Shown here in pieces: positions 41,089 to 51,800 of a stretch of 64,000 nt of DNA. The position numbers and the translations under genes are program-made. This DNA is from Symsagittifera roscoffensis (taxonomy: Eukaryota; Xenacoelomorpha; Acoela; Convolutidae), in contig NC_087069.1 of assembly GCF_963678635.1 (NCBI RefSeq), positions 1,934,166-1,998,165 of the forward strand, read 5' to 3'. The stretch's first letter is position 1; every line of letters begins with the position of its first letter. The notes under the pieces were generated by a model that saw nothing but the letters and a program-made list of their open reading frames with translations, did not search any database and was not told the DNA's origin.

Positions 41089-43700
41089 CGTGGGCTAAAA
41101 AAATTATTATTTTGAGACTGAAAAGCGGTGGTATGGGGTTGTTCTATAATTTGTTCATAAGTATTTTCATCTTGTGAGTGGTGTGGCATTATATGTTGGA
41201 TGGGACTTTGTGATATGGTTGGTCTAAAATTATTATGTGTTATGGCTAAATTTCGAAAATTACGTGGGACTAGGGATAATGGATGGTTATGTGGTAGGGG
41301 TGGTAACTGTGGTGCTGTTGGTGTTGTGTCTGCATTGTTATGTTCTTCGTCGTATGTGTTCTGTCTTGTTGCTATTTTTGTGTTATATTCTTTTATTTGT
41401 GCGTCTAAAAGAATTTTGTTTATAGATGTAGAAAATATTCCAAAAAATCCTGCAAATAGTATGCGTGCTACACTTGCTTGTCTATTGACTTTTGTGTGTA
41501 TAGCACATGTGTTATAGATTCCTTTTAAGAGTGAAAAAAGAAATCCAATAAAGTTAAACATTGCGTATAAAATAGTTAGTTTTTCTAAGATGTAGTAGGG
41601 CCATCCTAGAAAATCAAGAATTTCATTCTTGAGTGTAACAAAACTAAAAATATTGATAGGTGATATATCTTGGGGACGGTACTTTTCACCGTTTAGATAT
41701 ATATAATCTTTAATGTCTTTAAAATATCCGCTATAGTCTTGCGTATAGATGTCTGCAAATCCTGCAGTTTCGGCAAGTTTGCGTAAGTTTTGGTCAATTG
41801 ATTGTCTTTGTATTGTGTCCATTTGTGTTAATAATTCCTGGAATTGTTGTGTTCTAATGTGATGTTGAATATCTGATTTTGAGTATATTCCTATTGATTG
41901 TAAGTCTATATTTGGGTTTTGAGCGATAGCGCGAATGCTTTCTGGTGAAATTTTTTTGAGTGATTGCATTAATGTGGGATATGGGGTGAGAAGGTAATAT
42001 TTATCTTCATCAGGGTTTAGTTGTACTACGTTGTGGCTATTTTCTGATCCACATGGAACTGCGGTATCCCAGAAATAGGTTCTTCGTGAAAGTGTGTCAA
42101 CGAAATGTACTTTATTCTTATAAAAGATAGGGATTCTTTTATAACATCGTTTATCTTCAAAAACGTATAGTGGTGATACTTTTTTAGTACAAGTATAAAA
42201 CCATAAGATGTTTCCTTCATAGTCTAAAAAATTTGATCTATTTCCTGATAGTAAATATCCTGCGTAGGGTATTTTTAATACTGCTAGTGCAAGTGATTGT
42301 AATATTTGTGTTCTTTCTAATTCGCATAGTTGGTGTAATGTTTCTAATTCGGAGACTGACATTTCTTGAAAAATTCGGCTAATCGTGTAGTCTAGTTTCA
42401 TATCTAAGTGAATATCATAGTGGATATTACCAAAATATGTATTATTCATTAGTGATAGTTCTTGTAAACGTGTGCTTTGATCGTTTTGGGGTTTTAAATG
42501 TCCACCAGGTTGACCTGTATTCTTTTGAAAATTAACTGGTATATATGATGTTCCTTCGTTTAGGGGATGACTTGTGGCGTATGGGTCGACTTTTATTTTT
42601 CCAGTGGTCATGTCGAATCCATTTTCGTATTCAACTAATATTTCAGAGTATTGTGTTTTGTGAAGTGGGTTTCTGTATTTACATGCAAGTTCTGTTTCTT
42701 GATATATTTGAAAACGTGTTAATTTATTTTCTATATTATGAATGTTTCGAAAATTAGAACTTATTTTTCGTAATGGATTTACTTGTTCATATGGTATTGA
42801 TTGTATAAAATATTTTTCGTGAAATTTTATCATACGAGCGTGTATTTTTGCTACTTGAAATGTTGTACATGTGTCTTCGGGGAACCAAACAATTGTTGCT
42901 TGTGTTCTGGTTGTAGGGTCGCAATAACCTTGGTCGTTTTTACAAGGTAATCTAATTCCTTGATAAATCATTGTGTTGTCTGATAAATCTCGTGTGAGTT
43001 GTATTTTTTCGAGTTGTATTTTCCAATCGAAAAACATTATTTCTTGGTATCCTTTATTTTTTGTGTCTGCTTTGCAGTTTGATGGGTCATTTATACCAAT
43101 GTGTGGTATCCAGTGTTTATCGTGCATGTCATAGGTTAATCGTCCGTGTGCGCCGTTGTATGGGTATTTTTCATCTAATTTTATATGTCCTTGATATCTT
43201 TCAAGTTCTGCTTGATGTACAGAATCTGAAAAAACTTGGAAATATACTAAATTTCTATCTGTGTTTTTATTTTTTGTGATGTTTAGTCGGAGTAACTCGT
43301 TTTTACAATCTTCGGGATTGAGATGTAAAAGTCGTTCTATATTACTCTGGTAGAATGATTCATGGTCAAGTCGGTTTTTATTTCCGTTTGAGACTTGTGA
43401 ACAATGTACTTTCTTTTCAGAAAATGTTGCTGTGAATTTATATCCTATAACTGTAGTTGCTCGGGCTTTTGAATAAAGTGTTGCTATGACATTTGTAGTT
43501 TCTATGGCTTGGGGTTCTGTTTCGCACTGTGATACTTGATTTATTGCATACTTGTGTAGTGTTTTTTGTTCGTTTTCTTCACAATCGTAATGTGTTACTA
43601 ATAAATCTTGGGGTCCTGTGCGGGGAGAAGGGTTTATGTTTTGGTTTGAGATTACTAGAAGAAGGAGTTGGAGAAAAATTAATAATTTTAGAATATACAT
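41085..43700 (-). CDS. env-like: Envelope-like membrane glycoprotein (871 aa)
   Basis: It starts with a hydrophobic signal-like segment (LKLLIFLQLLLLVIS, residues 4-18). A long Cys-containing ectodomain follows with several N-glycosylation sequons (for example LNITKN, MNNTYF, GNRSNF). Two hydrophobic stretches lie near residues 700-720 (FNFIGFLFSLLKG) and 740-760 (ARILFAGFFGIFSTSI), then a tail of about 100 residues rich in Pro, His and Asn. This is the layout of a viral-type fusion glycoprotein placed after pol, as in errantivirus-like elements. I cannot assign the fusion class; the pattern of the block around the GNRS motif suggests an old viral glycoprotein family rather than the baculovirus F type, with low certainty. 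The frame is intact. Confidence 0.8.
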   Translation of the reverse strand: MYILKLLIFLQLLLLVISNQNINPSPRTGPQDLLVTHYDCEENEQKTLHKYAINQVSQCETEPQAIETTNVIATLYSKARATTVIGYKFTATFSEKKVHCSQVSNGNKNRLDHESFYQSNIERLLHLNPEDCKNELLRLNITKNKNTDRNLVYFQVFSDSVHQAELERYQGHIKLDEKYPYNGAHGRLTYDMHDKHWIPHIGINDPSNCKADTKNKGYQEIMFFDWKIQLEKIQLTRDLSDNTMIYQGIRLPCKNDQGYCDPTTRTQATIVWFPEDTCTTFQVAKIHARMIKFHEKYFIQSIPYEQVNPLRKISSNFRNIHNIENKLTRFQIYQETELACKYRNPLHKTQYSEILVEYENGFDMTTGKIKVDPYATSHPLNEGTSYIPVNFQKNTGQPGGHLKPQNDQSTRLQELSLMNNTYFGNIHYDIHLDMKLDYTISRIFQEMSVSELETLHQLCELERTQILQSLALAVLKIPYAGYLLSGNRSNFLDYEGNILWFYTCTKKVSPLYVFEDKRCYKRIPIFYKNKVHFVDTLSRRTYFWDTAVPCGSENSHNVVQLNPDEDKYYLLTPYPTLMQSLKKISPESIRAIAQNPNIDLQSIGIYSKSDIQHHIRTQQFQELLTQMDTIQRQSIDQNLRKLAETAGFADIYTQDYSGYFKDIKDYIYLNGEKYRPQDISPINIFSFVTLKNEILDFLGWPYYILEKLTILYAMFNFIGFLFSLLKGIYNTCAIHTKVNRQASVARILFAGFFGIFSTSINKILLDAQIKEYNTKIATRQNTYDEEHNNADTTPTAPQLPPLPHNHPLSLVPRNFRNLAITHNNFRPTISQSPIQHIMPHHSQDENTYEQIIEQPHTTAFQSQNNNFFSPR

Positions 43701-44821
43701 GTGTATGATAATCCTGAGTATGGGTTATAAAATGTGATGTAACCAATTGTCTTTTTGGTATATCTGTCGTATTTATATATTACTTCAGTGGTTATAAATG
43801 GTGGTGGTAGTGATTGAGCTGTTATGTTTGGTGGGTTTAATGGGTAGGGATGTTGAGTAATGTTGTTTAATTTAACTGTGATTTCAAACTTTAATTGTAA
43901 ACTGTTTTGTTGGAGTATTTGGATATTGTGATCACGGATATCGTCGTGAATGTCTTGTCGGTATTGTAATCTATTAAGTGCCCAGTTGTGGAGGCGATTA
44001 TTTTCTAGATGTTGTCCAAATAATGGTGGAGGGGCTGTAAATGTATTCCAATCTAGTCTTAAAGGGATATTTGTTGATGATTGTTCTCGATATCTGGCGT
44101 CGAGATTATTTGGAAAATTTAAGTTAAAAGGTGGTGGTGAAATCTGGCTTATTGATGGTGTTGATGGTAGTGATAATGTTTCTGGTAGTGATGAGGATGT
44201 TGTTGTATCCGTAGAAATATCTATTGGATCATTGACTAAATTTAATTCACCTTGTGTAAATGAATGTGTTGTCCAATATGGTAGTCGTGATGCCTGGTTT
44301 GGGGGGTTAAAGGGATTTTCACGTATTTGTTCAGATGTTGGTGTTGAACCTAAGTAATCTGATGATAGGCTTGAGGTGCTACGTTGTGAAAGAAGCGTAG
44401 GGGTTTCTGGTAATATACCAATGGGGTTTTCTGGAGTGTTTTGTGATGGGGATTGAGGTATATCAAAATGAACTCGGGGAGTTAGAAAATTCCTGTTCCG
44501 TCGAGGATGTATAATTTGTCTATTTATTTCGACTGTATTTTGGTTTTGACTAGGATTTCTTATTCTACTTAATTCTTGTGGTAGTGTTGGGTATAAGTTA
44601 TATGTTGGTTCGCTTAGAGGTGCTTGTCGTTGAACTGGTTCTAGTGGTTCTGATAAACGAGCGTGTCGTTCTTCAAAAGTGTATGGGTTATCTTGAAAGG
44701 AAATTCGTGTAGATGTTTGAGGATTATTGGTAGTTGAAGGTGTTGTTTGGTTATCTTGGGATGATGTCGGTGAAGACTGACTTGGTGACTTTTGGGTAGC
44801 AATTTTTGATAGCTTTTTGGT
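43688..44821 (-). CDS. ATG-less 377-codon ORF, giant retroelement
   Basis: The frame is open from just after a TAG (44824-44822) to a TAA at 43690-43688. My full reading of it finds no Met codon. The N-terminal 220 residues are Ser/Thr/Pro/Asn-rich; the last 130 look folded (LRLDWNTFTAPPPLFG, NRLHNWALNRLQYRQD, TEVIYKYDRYTKKTIGY). It overlaps the ATG of the envelope-like ORF by 13 nt. The stop before it ends in AG, so a splice acceptor at AATAG|ACC could join it to an upstream ATG. Frameshifting or non-AUG initiation are alternatives. A frame this long without stops in AT-rich DNA, with reading-frame-like composition, is unlikely to be chance. I do not recognise the protein. Confidence 0.7.
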   Translation of the reverse strand, partial: TKKLSKIATQKSPSQSSPTSSQDNQTTPSTTNNPQTSTRISFQDNPYTFEERHARLSEPLEPVQRQAPLSEPTYNLYPTLPQELSRIRNPSQNQNTVEINRQIIHPRRNRNFLTPRVHFDIPQSPSQNTPENPIGILPETPTLLSQRSTSSLSSDYLGSTPTSEQIRENPFNPPNQASRLPYWTTHSFTQGELNLVNDPIDISTDTTTSSSLPETLSLPSTPSISQISPPPFNLNFPNNLDARYREQSSTNIPLRLDWNTFTAPPPLFGQHLENNRLHNWALNRLQYRQDIHDDIRDHNIQILQQNSLQLKFEITVKLNNITQHPYPLNPPNITAQSLPPPFITTEVIYKYDRYTKKTIGYITFYNPYSGLSYTCIF

Positions 44822-44841
44822 CTATTCTTTTAGTGAAAAAG

Positions 44842-45018
44842 TTAATGTTTATTAAAGTATTCTTCTAAGAAAAGAATTAGGAGGATTGTTGCTAGAGCGA
44901 ATGTGATGATTGCTTTCTTTATACATTTGCATATAGTCAAAATGAGGGATGATAGAAATGTTATGAAAATTACAAATAGTAGAAAAATATCAGTTCTACT
45001 GAAAATAGTTCGTATCAT
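44842..45018 (-). CDS. Small membrane protein (58 aa), giant retroelement
   Basis: The ORF starts ATG at 45018 and ends TAA at 44842. Residues about 11-29 (DIFLLFVIFITFLSSLILT) and 36-50 (AIITFALATILLILF) form two hydrophobic segments separated by a short Cys/Lys loop (CKCIKK). The layout fits a two-pass or hairpin membrane peptide. It begins 11 nt after the preceding small ORF and ends 20 nt before the ATG-less ORF, so it is part of a compact cluster. Viroporin-like or envelope-accessory roles are speculation. Confidence 0.5.
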   Translation of the reverse strand: MIRTIFSRTDIFLLFVIFITFLSSLILTICKCIKKAIITFALATILLILFLEEYFNKH

Positions 45019-45029
45019 TTAGACAAGTT

Positions 45030-45245
45030 TTATAAATCGTACCTGTGGATATAATCAAGGGTTTTTGAAAGTTGGAGAAATAGTTCGAATATAGTGTAGA
45101 AAATTAAAAAAATATTACAAAAAATGATTAAGAGTATTAGAAAAGATTCAAGGATATCAAAAAGAAATATTATGAAAGTTTCAAGTATCGTAAAAAATTG
45201 TTTGAGGTTTGTGATAATTTTAGTGACTGTTTGATAGAAGAGCAT
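45030..45245 (-). CDS. Small hydrophobic protein (71 aa), giant retroelement
   Basis: It starts ATG at 45245. After a short polar start, residues about 20-58 are almost all Phe, Leu and Ile (for example IIFLFDILESFLILLIIFC), then a polar end with YIHRYDL. It could be one long or two short membrane segments. The AT-rich composition alone can produce Phe/Leu/Ile-rich chance frames, which lowers confidence. The adjacent similar ORF and the tight spacing favour a real gene. Confidence 0.4.
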   Translation of the reverse strand: MLFYQTVTKIITNLKQFFTILETFIIFLFDILESFLILLIIFCNIFLIFYTIFELFLQLSKTLDYIHRYDL

Positions 45246-45839
45246 TTAAGAAATGGCTTCGTGATCGAATATTTTTTGTTGTTTGGGGCAATTTTCAACT
45301 GTGGTCGGCTTATTTATTAGTTTTTTGACAAGTGGGTTGAGTTTTGTAAAAAATTGTTGGGGGCAATTTTTATGGTGATCGGGAGGTCTTCTTTGTCTTT
45401 ATTTTCATTTGTCAAATGATCTGGGGTATTTTTGAGATTTTTATACTTTAGGCTAAATAAAATGGTCGTTCTTTTACTTTAGGCTAATTTAACATATTTG
45501 TTTGGGGGGTATTTGAGGGCTGAGTTGGGGAAATATTGTTGATCTTTGGTTTATTAGATAAGGGAGGGTTATGATATTATGGTGATATTTATTTTAGTTG
45601 TCAAGTTGGAGTGGTTTGCTTATTTTTGACCTGGAGGTCGTAGAGTTATAGTTATAGATATGCCTGGAGTTTAATATTTTTCGTCTAGTTGGTTTGTGTT
45701 AAAGTTATAGAAGGTGACGGATTGGATGAATCCTATTGGCTAATTTTGAACTAGAATCGCTGCGTGTTTATCAGCATGTTATCTTGAAAAATGAAAGTGT
45801 AAAATGTTTCAGAGGTGCAAAGATTTTTAAATGTAGAAT
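45246..45839 (-). other. Gap between pol and the small ORFs, giant retroelement
   Basis: I see no ORF of useful length on the element strand in these 594 bases. They may contain splice signals for the downstream ORFs or be untranslated spacer. Confidence 0.5.
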
Positions 45840-48800
45840 TTAAGGTTGTTTTTGAAATTCAACTTTCTTTAATATTTTAGATTGTGGGATGAATACTTTA
45901 TAATTTTTACGTGGTTGATTTCTAAGTCGTGAAGACTCTCTATGTTCTGATTTGTCGATTTGTTTTTGGGGTATTATTTGTTCTGTCATTTTTCTATTTT
46001 TTCTTTCTTTTTGAGATGTATTTTGATCGAGATTTTTTGTATTGTTTTTTGTGGTGTTTGATTTTGTATTTTGATTTCCGAGGTGAATATCATTTTGTTC
46101 CTTTGTTATGTTGTCCGTATGTGGGTTATTTTGAATAACTTTTAAACCTGTAAAAGAATATAATTGAGTTAGTTCGCGGAGTGCGTATTCTTTTGGATAA
46201 TAAGGTAATAGGTTATTTCGGTGTTGAACGATTTCTTTTTTATCTGAGTCGGTGATATTATATGTGACATCAGTGGGTTTTGCAATTATTTGGTATGGTC
46301 CTTTACGAAGGGGTTGTAACTTTTTTGAAATTCCTTTTTGAGTATTAAAATTGGGTATTAAAACAAATGTTCCAATTTTTAAATCGGAGGCTGGTGTAAA
46401 GCGTGAATTTATTTGTTCATTAATATTTTGCCTTTGTAACAACTTTTTTGTTACCTTTTGGTAAATTTCATTGTGTTTTTTATCTCTGTTTAAAATCCAT
46501 TCGGTGTGTGTACCGGAGGCTAATTTAAGAATTTGTGGGTGATGAAAATGATCTTCATCGTGTGTATGTAATGGTAGGTTATAACAAATTGAGTCTTTAT
46601 TTGGTTGACAATAACCTTGTGCGTTTTTATGAGAGTTTGCTGTAAACATTATTGGTTTGCGTGGCTTTTGGTTAAAAACCATTTCATATGGTGACATTCC
46701 TAAAGTTGTCGTGATTTGTGAATTATATGCTAAGGGAAATAGTTTTACATCTGCTGACCATTCGGTATATCTTGTATCATTTCCATTGATGATACATCTA
46801 AGATATTCTTGTAATGAACGGTTCATACCTTCGACTAAGCCGTTTGTCCAAGGTGCGTGAGATGTACGTGGTTTGTGTTTAATGTTATATAAATGACATA
46901 GTGTGATGATTTCATTATTTATGAATTCTGTACCGTTGTCTGTAACTAAAATTTCTGGTAGTCCGAATTTTGCTATCCAGTGTTCATAGAGTGTTGTGTA
47001 AGCGTAATAAGCGTTACAATGTGGTACTGGGTTAAGTGCTACATAATGTGTAAATGCGTCAACAATTACCATAATGTAGGAGTTTCCTTCGGATGAGGGT
47101 GAAATTGGTCCTTTGGTATCAAATGAGATACGATGATTAAAGTACAAACTTTGTCCTTTAAAATCTTGTTTTTGTGCTATTTGTTTTTGATTTGGGTAAG
47201 GTTTATTTAGTTGACATACTATACAGTCATTGCATAGTACTTTTATCCAAATTGGTGCATTTGGGAAATAAAAGTTTTGTATAAAATTTGAATATGTTTT
47301 TTCTGATCCAGAGTGTCCTTTAATATTTTGTGTATGTGAAATATTAAAAGCTATAAGAATCATACTTAAAGGGAGACAGGGAGCTGTAGATTCATTTAGT
47401 TTGTATTCTAGAAGGTCTGTGTTTTCGTTAATCGTTGTATTGTTGAATTTTCGAAAATATCGGAGGAGTGTTTTGTTTCCTAGAATAGTTGAATCTGCTT
47501 TGATAGGTTTAGTTTTATATTTGTGCCATGATTTCAGTTGTCGAATTACTGGGTCAAGGTTTTGATATTGTTTCAGTGTTGAAATTGTAATTGTTTCTGT
47601 TGGGGGGAGAAAAATGTTTTCAATTTCTAATTTAGATAAGGGTATTGTGTCAAGTGGGTCATGGAGGTCAAAAACTTGATTTATTGTGTATTTTGAATCG
47701 TTTGTTTGTGGTCCTGATAAGTTTATTTTATCAGTAAAATTTTCTTTTTCAATTAGTGGAAAATGGTCTTTTTTAGGCGGGTGTTGTTTTATTCTTTTTT
47801 GTTGGGTGTTGTTTTTTATCCATTGTGAATATGGGATTGGTTTAAAAGTTGATGTTCCAAGTAGATCAACTTCATAGTGATTATTTTGACAATCTAAATA
47901 AAGTGGGAAATGTTGTAAATTATTTATTTGTGATTGTTCAACGTCAGTTTTTACTGCATATTTGCATTCCAATCGGGGTGATGTTACATTTTCTGCAAGG
48001 TAGAATTTTATGTTTTTGGGTATTTCAACTGTGGTTTTTCGTGTAAGTAATTCAGGTGGCGTATTTCGACTTAAGGTGTCTGGTAATGCAAGATTTTTTC
48101 CTGCGGTCCAAACTATATGTAAGTTTGGGAATTTCATTAAAATGAGGTGAAATCTATAAACTCGGTGGTTTGGATTAGACTTTTGTGTAAAAAGAAAGAT
48201 GATTGGTTTATGGTCTGTGAATAGAACTGTGGGATGTTTTGATCCAAGTATCAGAAATTCATATTCTGTTAGTGTATATATTATGGCTGTACATTCTCTC
48301 ATTAGAGTTGAGAGTCGTAGTTCTGCTTGAGTGAATAATCGAGAATTTGCTGATATGAGGTTCATTTTATTTGTACTGTTATGTGATTGTAATAATGCTG
48401 CGCCGATGCCAAAGTTCGAAGCATCGCACATTGCATAAATTGGTTGATTTGAATCTGGAATTGTGTTTGAAATTTGTTCAGTTAGAAGTTTTTTAATTTC
48501 TTCAAATCGTGCTTGATGTTCTGTATTCCATTCAAAATTATTTTGTTGTCTAAGTATGTTATAGAATGGTCGTAGATATAATTGCATTTTATAAACATAT
48601 TTGCTTAAAAAGTTTAACATTCCAAGGAATTCTTGGATTTTCTTTTTATTTGTTGGTGGTTGGAGTTTTTGAATAGCGTCTATACGTGATTTCAATGGAG
48701 TGATTGTTTTTCTTTCTATATTATGCCCTAAGAATTTAACTTTTGTCAAAAAGAAGTGTGATTTATCGGGGGCGGCCTTCAGATTTTCGTTCTGAAGTAT

Positions 48801-51800
48801 TTGGTGATATTGTTCTAAAACATTGAACATTTCCTCTTTTGTTTGTGATTGCATAAAAACATCGTCTAAATAGGTGATTGCATTTTTCTTGAGTATTAGT
48901 GGTCGAAAAATTTTGCTCATAAAAGCTGAAAATGCTGCTGGTCCTATGGATATTCCATAGAATAAGCGGTTGAATTCGTATTGTTGATTTCCAATAACAA
49001 ATTGTGTTAAGCGTCGTGATTGTTCATCTAATGGCATTTGATTATATGCACTATTCATATCGGCGGTGGTAAAGTATTTTCCGTTTATTTTTGTTAAAAT
49101 AACTTGTATTGGTTCAATGGGCCAATTACACTTTGATTCATCTATGAGTGAGTTGAGGTATCTAGCATCGAGAACAATTTTTAATGATTCTCCTTTGGCT
49201 AGAATGATAACAGGGTTGATAAATGTGTTGCCTTTTGGTTGTTCCTCTTTGTTTACTGGTGATATAATGTTGTATTGTTCTAAAATGTCGAGTAATCTGT
49301 TCACTTTATCGTGTAAGTGAATTGTTACTTTATTTGCTCTTTGTTTTTTGAAAACTGCGTCTGGTTTTAATGGGAGATGTAGTGATGAGCTGATTTTGCC
49401 AACATCAAATTTGGATGTTGCATAGACTGATGAATATTTAATTAGCTGTTTTGCTAGTTTTTCAAATTCGTCTTGTGTTATTTGTGAATGTTGGAAATTA
49501 AACATTGTTAAAAATTTCTGTTGATTCTCTGTGTAGTTACTTATGTTGAATGTAGGTTTGAAATATGGGGTTTTTGTGAAATAATCCGTATTTCTGTTTT
49601 CGTTACTTATTATATTATTTATAGATAATTCTTCATTAAGGATTGTGGATTGGCAAATATCTAGTAATTGGAGTATATTTTTTACACGATATGCTTTTTC
49701 GTGTATTGGTGATATTGTAGCGTTGGTTTCGCAATAGCCTAAAAGTCCTAAAGGTAATGTTACTTGGTAAGGTGTATTGTTGTATACATGTAAGGAAATA
49801 ATATCTGAATTCGAGTTTTTCAAATATTTTATTGATGAGATTGTGATTTTGAAAAACTTATGAATAGGTTTGAATTCAAAATCTGACATATAAAATTTTT
49901 GTTTGTTTTGTTTTTTATCATATTGGTGAACTTGTTTGATTGAAAAATTATAGATGTTTCCTGATAGTGGTTTCAAGTGTTTTCTTGTTTGGTTATATAT
50001 TGGATAAAATTTTGAAAAAAATGGTGGTTGTTTATTTAATCTTTGAAAAAATGTTAGGGATGTGTCTTTTGTTTTTGTATAATTATCTTTGATTAATATT
50101 TTACTATTCAAGATGTTGATTGTTGGTATATATTTAGAGATAAATGGTATTCCAATGATATTGTGTTTAATATCAGTGATATGGAATATTTGTTTAAATG
50201 GTTTGGTTAAAATTTTGTTTTGCTCCATTGTTCTTGTGGGGAGAAGAAATAATTGAATTTTTCCGTAGTTTATTAATGTTGATCCTTGTGCTGTTGCTAG
50301 TTTGCTGGAGGTTTCAAGAGGTGTTAGCTTTGGGTGTAAGGTTTTTATTTCATTCCATGTGGGAATGTTTATTATATTTGATTCTGCTCCTGAATCAATT
50401 AAAAAATCAATTTCAAGATCTGGTGGTTGAAATTCTTTGCTTTTTGGACTTTCCAAAAGAAATGGTATTGTCCAAATTTTTTCTTTGGGTTGTTCTTTTT
50501 GTATGTTTTGATAGATGTGATTTGTATTCAAGCATTTTGTTTTTTCTTTCTCATTGGGTTGGTTTGTAGTGTTAATTTTATTAGTTTTTTGTGTCGTCGG
50601 TGTGGAATGGACGGGTTCAATATAATAATTGTGAAGGAGTTCTGATTGATTCTCATATATGTGTGATGAAAAAGGTTCTTCATATATAACAGGTTCATAG
50701 TCATTTTCGACTTTTATCATGTTGATGGAGAGAGTGTTTTCTGCATCGCTTTCTGAATCTGATGATCCACAGTTTATTTGGTTGAGTTGTAACGTATCAG
50801 TTACTGTGTCATCAATACCTGGAGGGTCTGATGTTGTTTCTGGATTAGATTGTACTTGATTAATATGTCTTTGATGTTTAGGTGTACTACTTCTGTGGCG
50901 ATTATTAGAATTATTATAGTTATTATTATTCCGGTGTGGTGATTGGGAATAATTTCTATAACGATTATTATAACTTGAGTGTCGATTTTGTGAATTATTT
51001 CGCGATTTGTTTTGGTAATTATTGTTTGGTCTGTTATAGTTCGATCTATTATATGAGTTATTCCTTGATTGATTGTTCGGGTAATTCTGGTTTCGGTCGT
51101 TTGAATAACTTCTATTCCGATTATTGGAGTAGTTTCTATTCCTATTGTATGATGAATTTCGTGATTGATTGTTTGGATAATAATTATTTCTTGATTGGGA
51201 ATTAGATCTAGAAACAAATCGTTGTGTATTTGAATGTGATCTGGAGTAGTTATTTCGACTATTTGGTCTATTGTAGTGATTTTGTGATGAATTATGCGTG
51301 TTTCTTCGTTCTGGTGATCTTCCTCTATAACTTGAGTTATATGGTGATTGATTTCTTGTATAATTTGTATTGTTCGGGAGTGGTTTTCCTGAACTGTTGT
51401 TGCTGTAGACTGTTTTGTTCGGTAGATTTTGATCTTTTTTCATGTATTGATAGAATGATTTATTTGGTTCTTTATATTTTTGAGGTTTATTTTGATTGTC
51501 TTGCTGTTTTTGTCTACATTCAGAAATACTATGTCCGTATCGTCGGCAATAATTACACCATTTTTTGAAAGATGGTTTGCCTTTAAAGTTTGGGTGTTTT
51601 TCGTAAATATTGAGTATTTCAGTGATTTTTTCAACGAGATCTGTATCTGATTCCTGTATATTGTTTATATTTGTGGAAGCTGTTTCAATTCGGTTAACGT
51701 ATTGTAATTTCAGATTTTCCGTTTCTTCGAGTTTCATTGTGATTTCTGCTTGTTCTAGTTTGTCTACTAGTTTTCGAAAATCTAAATCGGGTTCTCGAAT

